A stretch of 64,000 bases of DNA, from NCBI GenBank assembly GCA_016795465.1, contig JAEUHK010000106.1, forward strand, positions 62,001 to 126,000. The letters run 5' to 3'. This document shows positions 1 through 7,416 of the stretch, in pieces. This DNA is from Verrucomicrobiaceae bacterium. GTDB lineage: Bacteria > Verrucomicrobiota > Verrucomicrobiia > Verrucomicrobiales > Verrucomicrobiaceae. Made by a program: the position numbers and the translations under genes. Each line of letters opens with the position of its first letter. Positions within the stretch are counted from its first letter, which is position 1. The notes below the pieces were generated by a model, which did no database searches, had not been told where the DNA came from, and saw nothing but the letters and a program-made list of their open reading frames with translations.

Positions 1-2
1 CG

Positions 3-419
3 TCGAATATTCAAAAGGAGCACGCTTCGGCCGTTGGCAAAGGCGTGCTCTTTGGTTGTGGTGGCTGCGCGGCGGCCGTGGCAGCGGTCATGCTCCTCGG
101 AGCAGCCGTAGCCATGCTGGTGATGAGTTTCATGAAGGGCGCGGATGCCTGTCAGATGTCGCTCAAGGCGGCCCAGGAGTCGGAAGTGATGCGCGTGGAG
201 CTGGGTGAGCCGATCACGATGGGCTGGGTGGTCTCGGGCAATATCAAGATCAACAACGGCGACGGCACTGCCGATGTGAACGTGCCAGTTTCCGGCCCGA
301 AAGGCTCGGCGAGCATTCACACGGTGGGCACGAAGAAAGGCAGCGGCCCGTGGAAATTCACCAAGATGCAGGCGACGATCGAAGCAAGCGGCAAGCAGGT
401 GGATTTGCTCAAGCCGTGA
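3..419 (+). CDS. Coa1/Tim21-like membrane protein (5' end probably outside the window)
   Basis: The frame is open to the window edge, so the gene probably begins upstream. The first in-window start is a GTG at 45, which would begin directly at the membrane helix and has no ribosome-binding site. A cytoplasmic stub is followed by a Gly/Ala-rich transmembrane helix (about residues 15-40 of the visible part). Then comes a domain with the pattern GEPITMGWVVSGNI ... PVSGPKGSASIH ... GPWKFTKM, which matches the Coa1 (cytochrome oxidase assembly protein 1) family as I know it. In bacteria these are mostly uncharacterised single-pass proteins, so a role in oxidase assembly is only inference. It converges on the cytochrome gene that ends at 426. 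Confidence 0.65.
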   Translation, partial: SNIQKEHASAVGKGVLFGCGGCAAAVAAVMLLGAAVAMLVMSFMKGADACQMSLKAAQESEVMRVELGEPITMGWVVSGNIKINNGDGTADVNVPVSGPKGSASIHTVGTKKGSGPWKFTKMQATIEASGKQVDLLKP

Positions 420-425
420 CGAGGC

Positions 426-2912
426 TTACGAGCGCGTGATCGTTTCGTGGAGGTTCAGCAAGACGCGGGCGACGTGCGTCCACGCGGCGAGTTCGGGCTG
501 GTTCAAAGTGGCGGGGACAGGTGCAGCGCCGGTTTTGAGGAGCGCTTCGGCGGCTGCGGGGTCTTTTTGATAGTCGGCGAGGTGTTTGGAGAAGAGAGAC
601 GAAAGTGTCTTCATCTCGTTGGCAGTGGGTTGGCGCTGCAAAGCCTGTTGGAAGGCCCAGGTGATGCGTTTGGGGGCATCGCCATCGCTTTGGAGGATGC
701 GGGCGGCGAAGGCGCGGGCGGCTTCGACATAGGTCGGGTCGTTGAGGAGGACGAGGGCTTGCTGCGGGATGTTGGAGCGGTTGCGCTCGGCGGTGCATTC
801 TTCTCGGCTGGGGGCGTCAAAGGCGAGCATGGACGGATGCGTGAAGCTGCGCTGCCACCAGGTGTACATGCCGCGGCGATACAGACCTTCGCCGCTGTCG
901 TTCTGCCATTCGCGAGTCGGGAAGTTGAGGTTCTCCCAGTATTTGGCGGGCTGGTATGGCTTCACACTTGGGCCGCCGATTTTCGGCACGAGCAGGCCGG
1001 AGATGGCGAGCGCGTTGTCGCGCACGAGCTCTGCATCGAGGCGGAAGGCGCTCTGGCGGGCGCACTCACGGTTGTAGGGATCGGCGGCGGTGAGTTCCTT
1101 TGTCGAGGTGCTGACCTGCTGATAGGTGTGACTGGTGACGATGAGGCGGATCATGTGCTGAAGGTCCCAACCGCTGTCCATGAATTCGCAGGCGAGCCAG
1201 TCAAGCAGCGCAGGATTCACCGGCGGCTCGCCTTGGGCACCGAGATCGTCGAGCACCTTACTCAAACCGGTGCCGAAGAACTGCTTCCAAAGGCGGTTCA
1301 TCACATTGCGAGCAGTGAGCGGGTTCTCTTTGGAAACGAGCCACTGGGCGAGATCCAGACGCGTGAGGTCGCGGCCTTCGATTTTGGGTTTCGGCAGGTA
1401 GCTGGGCAGGGAGGCCTTCACGACCTCGCCGCTTTCATCCATCCAGTTGCCACGCGGCAGGATGCGCACGGTGCGTTGCTTGGTATCGCTGACAGAGACG
1501 AGGCACTTCGGCAGCGGATCGTAGAAGGCTTTGCGGGCGGCTTCGGCCTTCGCGACGGCTTCACGCTCGGCTTTGTGAAGCGGGCTGATTTTCGCGAAGT
1601 AGGCGTCGATGAGCTGTTTTTGCTTCGGATTGGGATTTTTGGCCTTCAGGGCGGCGAGGACGTCTTTGGCTTCTTTGTCTTTGTGATCGGTTTTGGCGAG
1701 GAATTCGGCTTCCCAGGCTTTTTGAGCCTTGTTGAGTTCCGGCTGCACTTTGGCGAGTGCCTTTTTTGCCTCGGCGAGTTTGGCGTCGAGTTCGGCGAGC
1801 TTCTTTTCGTTCTCCGGCGTGGTCACGAGCATGCCGTCCTCGCGTCGGCCGAGGATGGGCTCCTTGATGTCGGCGAAGAAAGCGCCGAGCTGGTAGAAGT
1901 CGCGCATGGTGATTGGGTCGAACTTGTGGTCGTGGCACTGCGCACAGCCGGTGGTCTGGCCCATCCAGGCGTTGCCGACGGCGCGGACGCGGTCGGTGAG
2001 CATGCGCTGCTCGTAGTCCTTGGCCTGCGCACCGCCTTCCTCGGTAGTCAGGAGCAGGCGGTTGAAGGCGGAGCCGACGCGGGTCTCTTGATTCGCACCG
2101 GGCATCAAATCACCGGCGATCTGCTCGATGGTGAAGCGGTCGAAGGGTTTGTTGGTGTTGAAGGATTTGATGACGTAGTCGCGGTAAGGCCAGACGTTGT
2201 GCGGGTTGTCGCTGTGGTAGCCGATGGTGTCGGCGAAGCGGACCTGATCGAGCCAACTGATGGCCATGCGCTCGCCGTAGTGGGGGGATTTGAAGAGGGA
2301 CGAGACCAACGCGTCGAGCCTTTGGTCTGACAGGTCCGACCCGTCCGACAAGTCAGACGGTTTGGGAGGAAGGCCATGCAGGTCGAAGTAAAGGCGGCGG
2401 ATCATCGTGCGCGCATCCGCTTTTGGCGAAGGCTTAAGCCCGATTTCGCCGAGGCGCTTCTGCACAAGATAATCGATCGGATTCTTGCCAGCAGGGATGG
2501 CTGCTTTAATCGGCTTTTCATAGGCCCAGTGCTGCTGGTAGGCGGCACCTTGCTCGATCCATTTTTTCAGGATGGCCTTCTGACGCTCGGTGAGCTTCTT
2601 GTGCGAATCCGGCGGCGGCATGAGGTCGTCCTCGTCGTCGGTGACGATGCGGGCGATGAGTTCGCTTTCGCTGGTTTTGCCGGGGACGATGGCTTTGGCA
2701 GTGATGGCCTCGTCGCGGAGGTCGAGACGCAGATCGGCCTCGCGATGGTTTTTGTCCGGGCCGTGGCAGTAGAAGCAGTTGTCGCTCAAAATGGGCCGTA
2801 CATCGCGGTTGAACTCGATTTGGGCTGGCATGGGCGGTTCGGCGGCAGAAAGGACCGAAGGGACACCAAGGACTAAAGCGACGAAAAGGGCGGAAGACGG
2901 GGGGTGGCGCAT
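426..2912 (-). CDS. PSD1 and planctomycete cytochrome c domain protein (PSCyt1-DUF1549-DUF1553)
   Basis: An 828-residue exported protein. It has a signal peptide (about residues 1-24) and an N-terminal planctomycete cytochrome c domain with the haem motif CFYCH at residues 46-50. A DUF1549 (PSCyt2) domain follows, ending near a second CAQCH motif, then a charged coiled-coil-like linker rich in Ala/Lys/Glu, and a C-terminal DUF1553 (PSD1) domain containing NPLTARNVMNRLWKQFFG. The family is abundant in Planctomycetes and Verrucomicrobia, usually periplasmic, and of unproven function. Genes of this type are normally paired with a DUF1501 gene, and none is adjacent here. It is the last gene of a minus-strand set, 18 bp after the TrkA-C gene. 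A repeat-derived insert of about 12 residues lies near residues 185-196. Confidence 0.9.
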   Translation of the reverse strand: MRHPPSSALFVALVLGVPSVLSAAEPPMPAQIEFNRDVRPILSDNCFYCHGPDKNHREADLRLDLRDEAITAKAIVPGKTSESELIARIVTDDEDDLMPPPDSHKKLTERQKAILKKWIEQGAAYQQHWAYEKPIKAAIPAGKNPIDYLVQKRLGEIGLKPSPKADARTMIRRLYFDLHGLPPKPSDLSDGSDLSDQRLDALVSSLFKSPHYGERMAISWLDQVRFADTIGYHSDNPHNVWPYRDYVIKSFNTNKPFDRFTIEQIAGDLMPGANQETRVGSAFNRLLLTTEEGGAQAKDYEQRMLTDRVRAVGNAWMGQTTGCAQCHDHKFDPITMRDFYQLGAFFADIKEPILGRREDGMLVTTPENEKKLAELDAKLAEAKKALAKVQPELNKAQKAWEAEFLAKTDHKDKEAKDVLAALKAKNPNPKQKQLIDAYFAKISPLHKAEREAVAKAEAARKAFYDPLPKCLVSVSDTKQRTVRILPRGNWMDESGEVVKASLPSYLPKPKIEGRDLTRLDLAQWLVSKENPLTARNVMNRLWKQFFGTGLSKVLDDLGAQGEPPVNPALLDWLACEFMDSGWDLQHMIRLIVTSHTYQQVSTSTKELTAADPYNRECARQSAFRLDAELVRDNALAISGLLVPKIGGPSVKPYQPAKYWENLNFPTREWQNDSGEGLYRRGMYTWWQRSFTHPSMLAFDAPSREECTAERNRSNIPQQALVLLNDPTYVEAARAFAARILQSDGDAPKRITWAFQQALQRQPTANEMKTLSSLFSKHLADYQKDPAAAEALLKTGAAPVPATLNQPELAAWTHVARVLLNLHETITRS
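2325..2358. repeat. 34-bp imperfect palindromic insert inside the PSD1 gene
   Basis: Arms gtctgac (2325-2331) and gtcagac (2352-2358) flank two direct tccgac units. On the coding strand the element is read in frame as SDLSDGSDLSDQR, in a variable part of the DUF1549 domain just after the GLPPKP motif. The low-complexity composition and dyad symmetry suggest an inserted repeat rather than family sequence. Confidence 0.5.
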
Positions 2913-2930
2913 GATAAAATGAGAAAACGT

Positions 2931-3614
2931 TCAGGCAGTGAGTGGCTGTGTCATGGCGAGGAGATCTTTTTCTTTGCCGTAGGCGGTGAGGACATCGCCG
3001 GGCTGGATGAGATCGTCGCGGCTGGGGATGCCGGGATGGGTTTCACCATCGCGTTTGATGGCGAGGATGACGACGCCGCGATCCCACGGGCGCGAATCAC
3101 GCAGCGTGCGGCCTGCGAGGTAGGTGTCCGGGAGCACTTCGATCTCCGACACGACGTAACCGTGCTGAATGCGCAGCAGCAGCTCGTAGTCGAGCGCCCG
3201 CACGAGGCCAGCACGCTCCAGCGCATGCTGGATGAGATGATCGAGCGCCTTCTGCACCCAGCCGAGGCGCGAGATGAAATAGAGCGCCAGCAGGCCGCCG
3301 AGCAGCCAGGCGAGCATTTTGACCGTGTCGCCGTCCGAGCTGCTTTGCAGAAGCGTGACGATCAGCGTGGCGAGGGCGGAGGTGAGGCCCACATTGCCGG
3401 CGAGAATGAGGTCGCGGATGATGCGGCGGCGCACGGGATGGTTCACGACCATCTCCGCTTCCTTTGTGGTGAAGCCCACGCCGAAGAACGCGGAGTAGGA
3501 CTGGAAGCTCGCGGTGTCCCAACTGAGCCCGGTCATCATCAGCGCGGTCGAACCCACTCGCACCGCGAGGAGCGAGACGAGCGCGATGACGAGCAGGGCG
3601 ATGATGGCGGACAT
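2931..3614 (-). CDS. Membrane protein with C-terminal TrkA-C (RCK_C) domain
   Basis: A 227-residue protein with about three predicted transmembrane segments: residues 1-28, about 68-90, and about 100-118. A soluble C-terminal part (about 140-227) contains VSEIEVLPDTYLAGRTLRD ... RGVVILAIKRDGE ... PGDVLTAYGKEKDL. This is typical of the TrkA-C/RCK_C domain that regulates potassium channels and transporters by ligand binding. No pore or RCK_N domain is present, so it is more likely a sensor or regulatory membrane protein than a channel. It lies 32 bp after the YwqK-like lipoprotein gene and 18 bp before the PSD1 gene, so the three are probably co-transcribed. Confidence 0.8.
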   Translation of the reverse strand: MSAIIALLVIALVSLLAVRVGSTALMMTGLSWDTASFQSYSAFFGVGFTTKEAEMVVNHPVRRRIIRDLILAGNVGLTSALATLIVTLLQSSSDGDTVKMLAWLLGGLLALYFISRLGWVQKALDHLIQHALERAGLVRALDYELLLRIQHGYVVSEIEVLPDTYLAGRTLRDSRPWDRGVVILAIKRDGETHPGIPSRDDLIQPGDVLTAYGKEKDLLAMTQPLTA

Positions 3615-3646
3615 GAAGCGGAGAGCGAAGGGCTAAGAGCGGAGAG

Positions 3647-4033
3647 TTAGAAGTGCTTTTCGCTGATGGATTTGTCGTGGTCGTAGGTTTGCTCCTTGGT
3701 GAGCTTGCCTTTCATGTCCCAGTAGCGGTTGAGACCGTGGCGCTGGCCGTTCTCGAAGTTGGTTTCGGCGGATGGCTGGCCGTTGTCCCACCACTCTTTC
3801 ATGACGCCGTGCATCTTGCCGTTCACATACGGATACTCGCCGGCGACCTTCTGGTTGGAGTGCTTGCGGCGGATGAGGCCGGTGTAGGGGCTGGTTTTGT
3901 AGCTGGCGGCTTTGCCCTCATTGGTCATCTCGACATTCGGATCGCTGAAATCGACCTCGGCGGGCTGCTTTTCGCAGGCGACGAGGCAGAGGCTGAGCAC
4001 GGCGAGGAGGGCGGGAAGCGTGAGATGGCGCAT
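3647..4033 (-). CDS. YwqK/MORN-repeat lipoprotein
   Basis: A 128-residue lipoprotein. The signal peptide ends in the lipobox LVAC (Cys about residue 20). The mature part contains MORN-like/YwqK repeats: TGLIRRKHSNQKVAGEYPY, KMHGVMKEWWDNGQPSAE, and QRHGLNRYWDMKGKLTKE. Such repeats are found in the YwqK antitoxin-like family and in many surface lipoproteins, where the function is unknown. A true toxin partner is not seen nearby. First gene of the minus-strand set that leads into the TrkA-C and PSD1 genes. Confidence 0.8.
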   Translation of the reverse strand: MRHLTLPALLAVLSLCLVACEKQPAEVDFSDPNVEMTNEGKAASYKTSPYTGLIRRKHSNQKVAGEYPYVNGKMHGVMKEWWDNGQPSAETNFENGQRHGLNRYWDMKGKLTKEQTYDHDKSISEKHF

Positions 4034-4050
4034 AAGGGGTCGGCGGTGCG

Positions 4051-4110
4051 ATGGAGTGGTGGAGGAATGGAGTGGTGGGAAATCACGACTCCATTACTTC
4101 ATGCCTCCAT
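4051..4110. repeat. Intergenic ATGGAGTGGTGGA-type repeat with inverted halves
   Basis: Two close copies of atggagtggtgg (4051-4080) are followed by the complementary type actccatta...cctccat (4088-4110). A similar arrangement occurs at 60537-60629, so this is a dispersed intergenic repeat. It sits between the divergent lipoprotein and RDD genes. Confidence 0.5.
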
Positions 4111-4124
4111 CTGTTAAAAGGCTG

Positions 4125-4154
4125 TTGATGGGCGGCTCTTGCGTGGGCTAGTTT
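4125..4154 (+). promoter_or_regulatory. Candidate promoter for the RDD gene
   Basis: TTGATG (4125-4130), an 18-bp spacer, then TAGTTT (4149-4154). The predicted start of transcription falls at or next to the ATG at 4161, so the transcript would be nearly leaderless. Prediction from sequence only. Confidence 0.4.
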
Positions 4155-4160
4155 GAACGC

Positions 4161-4868
4161 ATGACTTATCACATCGCACGCGGCGGCCAGCAGATCGGGA
4201 CTTTTGCCGAGGAAGAAGTGCGCTCGGGACTGGCTGCGGGCCGTTTTCAAAGCGGTGACCTGTGCTGGGCGGAGGGCATGGCGGACTGGCAGCCGGTGGG
4301 GGCGAAATTTGCCACGCCTGCACCATCCGCTCCGATGCCGCCGCCGGTGAGCAACGTGAATCCGTATGCCGCGCCGCAGTCCCAGGTGCTGTCGAATCTG
4401 CCGGGTCTCGTGCCAGCCTCGCGAGGCGTGCGGCTGGGGGCCTGCTTGCTCGATTGTCTCACGGGCATCATCGGCATTGGCATTCCCATCGGCATTGCGA
4501 TTTTCTTCATGGTGCAGATGGAGAACTCCGGGTCCGACGATGTGCCCGCCGGAGCAATCGCCGGTTTTACGCTGGCGGGGCTGGCTTTTCTCGGGCTGAC
4601 GATCTGGAACATCGTGCTGCTCTCCACCCGCGGGCAGACGCTGGGCAAAAAATGGCTCGGCATCCGCATCGTGACCTTTCCGGACGGGCAGAAGCCGGGC
4701 TTCGTGAAGGGCTTTTTGCTGCGTTCCTTCGTGAATGGCCTCATCGGGCAGTTTGTGCCGTTTTATGGTCTCGTCGATGTCTGCTTCATCTTCCGCGAGG
4801 ACAACCGCTGCGTGCATGATCTGCTGGCGGATACGACGGTGATCGAAGGGCAGCCGCCGGAGGGGTGA
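4161..4868 (+). CDS. GYF_2 plus RDD family membrane protein
   Basis: A 235-residue protein. Residues 1-50 (HIARGGQQIGTFAEEEV ... CWAEGMADWQPV) match the GYF_2 domain, a small protein-interaction domain common in bacterial membrane proteins. A Pro-rich linker is followed by an RDD domain (about 90-225). It begins RGVRLGACLLDCLTG, contains three hydrophobic segments, and includes the conserved GQTLGKKWLGIRIVT. RDD proteins are poorly characterised, and some act in ion transport. No operon partner: the lipoprotein gene upstream is divergent and the metallopeptidase gene downstream is convergent. Confidence 0.88.
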   Translation: MTYHIARGGQQIGTFAEEEVRSGLAAGRFQSGDLCWAEGMADWQPVGAKFATPAPSAPMPPPVSNVNPYAAPQSQVLSNLPGLVPASRGVRLGACLLDCLTGIIGIGIPIGIAIFFMVQMENSGSDDVPAGAIAGFTLAGLAFLGLTIWNIVLLSTRGQTLGKKWLGIRIVTFPDGQKPGFVKGFLLRSFVNGLIGQFVPFYGLVDVCFIFREDNRCVHDLLADTTVIEGQPPEG

Positions 4869-4916
4869 AAGTGACTCGATGACGGAAACTGACGTTTTCC
4901 GCTACGACTTCGCTTT

Positions 4917-5288
4917 TCAGGCGAGCCCAAGGGCGGAGACCTGGTCCTCGTCGAGGCCGAGGTAGTGGCCGAGTTCGTGGAGGAGCGTGATGCGGACTTC
5001 GTCGCGATAGGTTTCGAGATGGCCGTCGCAGTCGTGCCAGAGGTTGTCGAGGAAGAGGCGGATGCGCGGCAGCTCATCCGGTGCGGCGGGAGGCGGATCA
5101 CAGCGGGCGTTTCCCTCGAAAAGGCCGAGGAGATCGGGATCGAGGTCCGGCTCGATTTCGACGAGAGCGTCCATCTCCGCGAATTCGATGGTGCAGGCAG
5201 TCGCCTCATCGCGAATGACCGGCGGCAGGGAGGCGAGCGTGCCTTTGACGACGCTGGAGGCGATGGTTTGCAGACGCTCGAAACGCAT
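4917..5288 (-). CDS. Small metallopeptidase-like (zincin, PF06262-type) protein
   Basis: A 123-residue protein with a C-terminal HELGHYLGLDEDQ. This is the zincin HExxH signature followed by a glycine and the third ligand region (GLDE). An acidic middle is followed by PRIRLFLDNLWHDC and RDEVRITLLHELGH, the normal architecture of the PF06262 possibly zinc-dependent peptidase family. Substrate unknown. Its ATG is 18 bp downstream of the PAS-protein gene, suggesting co-transcription. Confidence 0.82.
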   Translation of the reverse strand: MRFERLQTIASSVVKGTLASLPPVIRDEATACTIEFAEMDALVEIEPDLDPDLLGLFEGNARCDPPPAAPDELPRIRLFLDNLWHDCDGHLETYRDEVRITLLHELGHYLGLDEDQVSALGLA

Positions 5289-5306
5289 GACGACGCGGAT
5301 TCGCCG

Positions 5307-5888
5307 TCAGTTACTGGCTGCAGCGTGGTTTTTCAGCTCGCGTTCACGAGCGACGAACCACAGCAGCTCACCGCGATCATCGAGGATCGGAGCGATGGAG
5401 ACCTGCACCCAGTAGGCATCGCCATTTTTGTGGTAGTTGAGCAGCGTTTCGGTGCACGGACGGCACTGGTGGACGGCACGGCGCATGCGGTCGATGGACC
5501 CAGGATCGGTATCGCGACCTTGGAGAATGGGGCCTGGCTTTTTGCCGCGCAGCTCTTCAAGAGCATGGCCGCACATGGCGGTGAAGGCTTCATTCACCCA
5601 CTGCACGCGACCACCGGCATCGCAAAGCACGCGACCTTCCGGGCTGAACTCCATGCTGCGTGCTGCGATCTGGGCGGTGACTCGGCTTTTCAGCGAGGCT
5701 GGCGGCAGATGCACCGGGCGACGGAGTGTGGCGGTCACAAGGCTCGCACCGGCCTCGGCCATGCTGGAGATGCAATCACGCAATTCCTCATGGTAATCGA
5801 TGACCACATCAAAGTTCGCCCGTTCCTCGGGGTTCATTAAACCCGAGACGTAAAGAGTGGCCTGGTCCTGGAGAAAATCGCTGAGCAT
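5307..5888 (-). CDS. PAS-domain protein with RskA-like N-terminal region
   Basis: A 193-residue protein in two parts. The N-terminus (about 1-75: LYVSGLMNPEERANFDVVID ... PPASLKSRVTAQIA) looks like the anti-sigma domain start of RskA/ChrR-type anti-sigma factors, without the zinc-binding cysteines. Residues about 80-185 form a PAS domain: VQWVNEAFTAMCGHALEELRG, KPGPILQGRDTDP, LLNYHKNGDAYWVQVSIAPI. The spacing matches LOV domains, but the adduct-forming cysteine of the GxNCRFLQ motif is replaced (PGPILQG), so classic LOV photochemistry is not expected; haem or flavin binding is possible. No sigma factor is adjacent, so the anti-sigma idea is inference. Confidence 0.75.
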   Translation of the reverse strand: MLSDFLQDQATLYVSGLMNPEERANFDVVIDYHEELRDCISSMAEAGASLVTATLRRPVHLPPASLKSRVTAQIAARSMEFSPEGRVLCDAGGRVQWVNEAFTAMCGHALEELRGKKPGPILQGRDTDPGSIDRMRRAVHQCRPCTETLLNYHKNGDAYWVQVSIAPILDDRGELLWFVARERELKNHAAASN

Positions 5889-5979
5889 GGCGTCGTGCGT
5901 GAAGTGTCACTGTAAGCCGATACGCGGAGGTTTTTCAATTGGATGCAACGGAGCCGCGAGAAGAGTTTTTGGCAGATGC

Positions 5980-7416
5980 TCAACGCTTCATCTTCGAGAA
6001 GAACACCCGCGCACTCTCCATGATGCCGTAGGCGGTTTCTTGCGGGGTGAGCTCGGAGGTCTGGATGCGGAGGTCGGCGAGGGATTTGTAGAGGGGCTTT
6101 CGCTCGTCGAGGAGGCGGGTCAGTTTCGCTTTGGGGTCTTCCTCGCCGGCGAGGAGGGGGCGGTCGTTGTTGTGGGAGGTGCGGCGGGCGAGGAGGGCGG
6201 GATCGGCATCGAGCCACACGATGTAGCCAAGGTGGCGCAGCAGCGGAAGATTGCGCGGTTGCGTGATGATGCCGCCGCCGGTGGCGATGCAGCAGCCGCG
6301 TTTGCCGAGCAGGGAACGCAGCGTGGCGCTCTCGCGGAGGCGGAAGCCGGGCTCGCCCTCGGCGGCGAAGATGGCGGGGATGCTTTGACCGGCGGTTTCG
6401 ACGATGAGCTGGTCGGTGTCGAGGCACTGGAAGCCGATCATCTGGGAGACGATGCGGGCGACGGTGGTCTTCCCGCTGCCCATGAGGCCGATGAGGATGA
6501 TGTTTGGCTGTCGCGGAAGCGGCACGGCGGCCTCGTCGATGACGGCGCGGAGGATGCTGCTGGCGAGTTCGGGATCGTTTTGGACAGCGTCGAGGTAGGT
6601 GGGGTAGCGTGGCTGCCAGCCGCTGGCGCGGAGTTTGGCATTCGAGACGTGTTTGTGGCTCCAGCCGCGTTTGCGATTCGGGTCGGGATCGCGAGCGGGC
6701 GGCATGGCGAGGCCGAAAAGCCGGCAGAGGTCGAGGTAGCTGTCCCGCTGGGTGACTTTTTGGTCGTCGGCGATGTTGTAGATGCCGCTGAGGCGATGCG
6801 TGACGAGATGCACGAGGGCGCTGGCGGCATCGTCGGCGTGGATTTGGTTTAGAAAGCGGCCGTGGCCGTCATTGCCTTCGATGGCGGCTTTGCCTTCGAG
6901 GAGGTTTTTGAGCAAAAAGGAGCGCCCGGGGCCATAAATGCCGGCGAGACGGCCTGCGCAGCCTCCGGCGTTCAAAGCGAGGTTTTCGGCTTCGCGGAGC
7001 AGGCGGCCCGTTTCGCGGTCGGGATCGGCAAAGCTGGTCTCATCGACGGTTTCGCCGTTGATCTGCGGGAAGACGCTGGTGCTGCTGGTGTAGAGCGGAA
7101 AGGCCCCGGGGAAGGCGGCGAGGAGGTGCCGCATGCCGTTCACATAGACGCTTTGATACATCTCGGCTCCGCCGCGGCTGGAGCTGGCGCAGTGGATGAA
7201 GGCATCGACGGGCTGCGGGGCGATTTTCGCGGCGAGCTCGCGGACGGAGGTCTCGCTGGAGACATCGCAGGCCTCGACACGCCAGGGTTTGGCGGCGCGG
7301 AGTCGCTCGGTGGAGGCGGCGCTGTGCGTGAGGCCGATGACGGTGTGTCCGGTGGCATGCAGCAAATCAGCCGCACGCTCGCCCACGAAGCCGCAGCCTG
7401 CGATGAGGATGGTCAT
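5980..7416 (-). CDS. Fusion: NAD-dependent epimerase (YeeZ-like) plus shikimate kinase (AroK)
   Basis: A 478-residue protein. The frame is open well upstream, but the ATG at 7416 is chosen. It overlaps the amidase stop as ATGA and begins exactly at the Rossmann motif MTILIAGCGFVGERAADLL. Residues 1 to about 300 are an extended SDR/YeeZ-like epimerase (SSTSVFPQINGETVDE, GRLAGIYGPGR). Residues about 305-478 are a complete shikimate kinase: P-loop GLMGSGKTT, DTDQLIVETAG, GGGIITQPRN, and a lid region RRTSHNNDRPLL. Shikimate kinase phosphorylates shikimate in chorismate biosynthesis. The kinase is usually a separate protein of about 170 residues, and the linker (ASSILRAVIDEAAVPLPRQ) shows no stop or clear new start. 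The role of the epimerase half is unknown. Confidence 0.88.
   Translation of the reverse strand: MTILIAGCGFVGERAADLLHATGHTVIGLTHSAASTERLRAAKPWRVEACDVSSETSVRELAAKIAPQPVDAFIHCASSSRGGAEMYQSVYVNGMRHLLAAFPGAFPLYTSSTSVFPQINGETVDETSFADPDRETGRLLREAENLALNAGGCAGRLAGIYGPGRSFLLKNLLEGKAAIEGNDGHGRFLNQIHADDAASALVHLVTHRLSGIYNIADDQKVTQRDSYLDLCRLFGLAMPPARDPDPNRKRGWSHKHVSNAKLRASGWQPRYPTYLDAVQNDPELASSILRAVIDEAAVPLPRQPNIILIGLMGSGKTTVARIVSQMIGFQCLDTDQLIVETAGQSIPAIFAAEGEPGFRLRESATLRSLLGKRGCCIATGGGIITQPRNLPLLRHLGYIVWLDADPALLARRTSHNNDRPLLAGEEDPKAKLTRLLDERKPLYKSLADLRIQTSELTPQETAYGIMESARVFFSKMKR

Noticed and set aside
447..2330. 627-codon open frame on the plus strand across the PSD1 gene
   Set aside because: Antisense shadow of a clear family member; GC-rich codon bias keeps the opposite frame open. 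No domain features.
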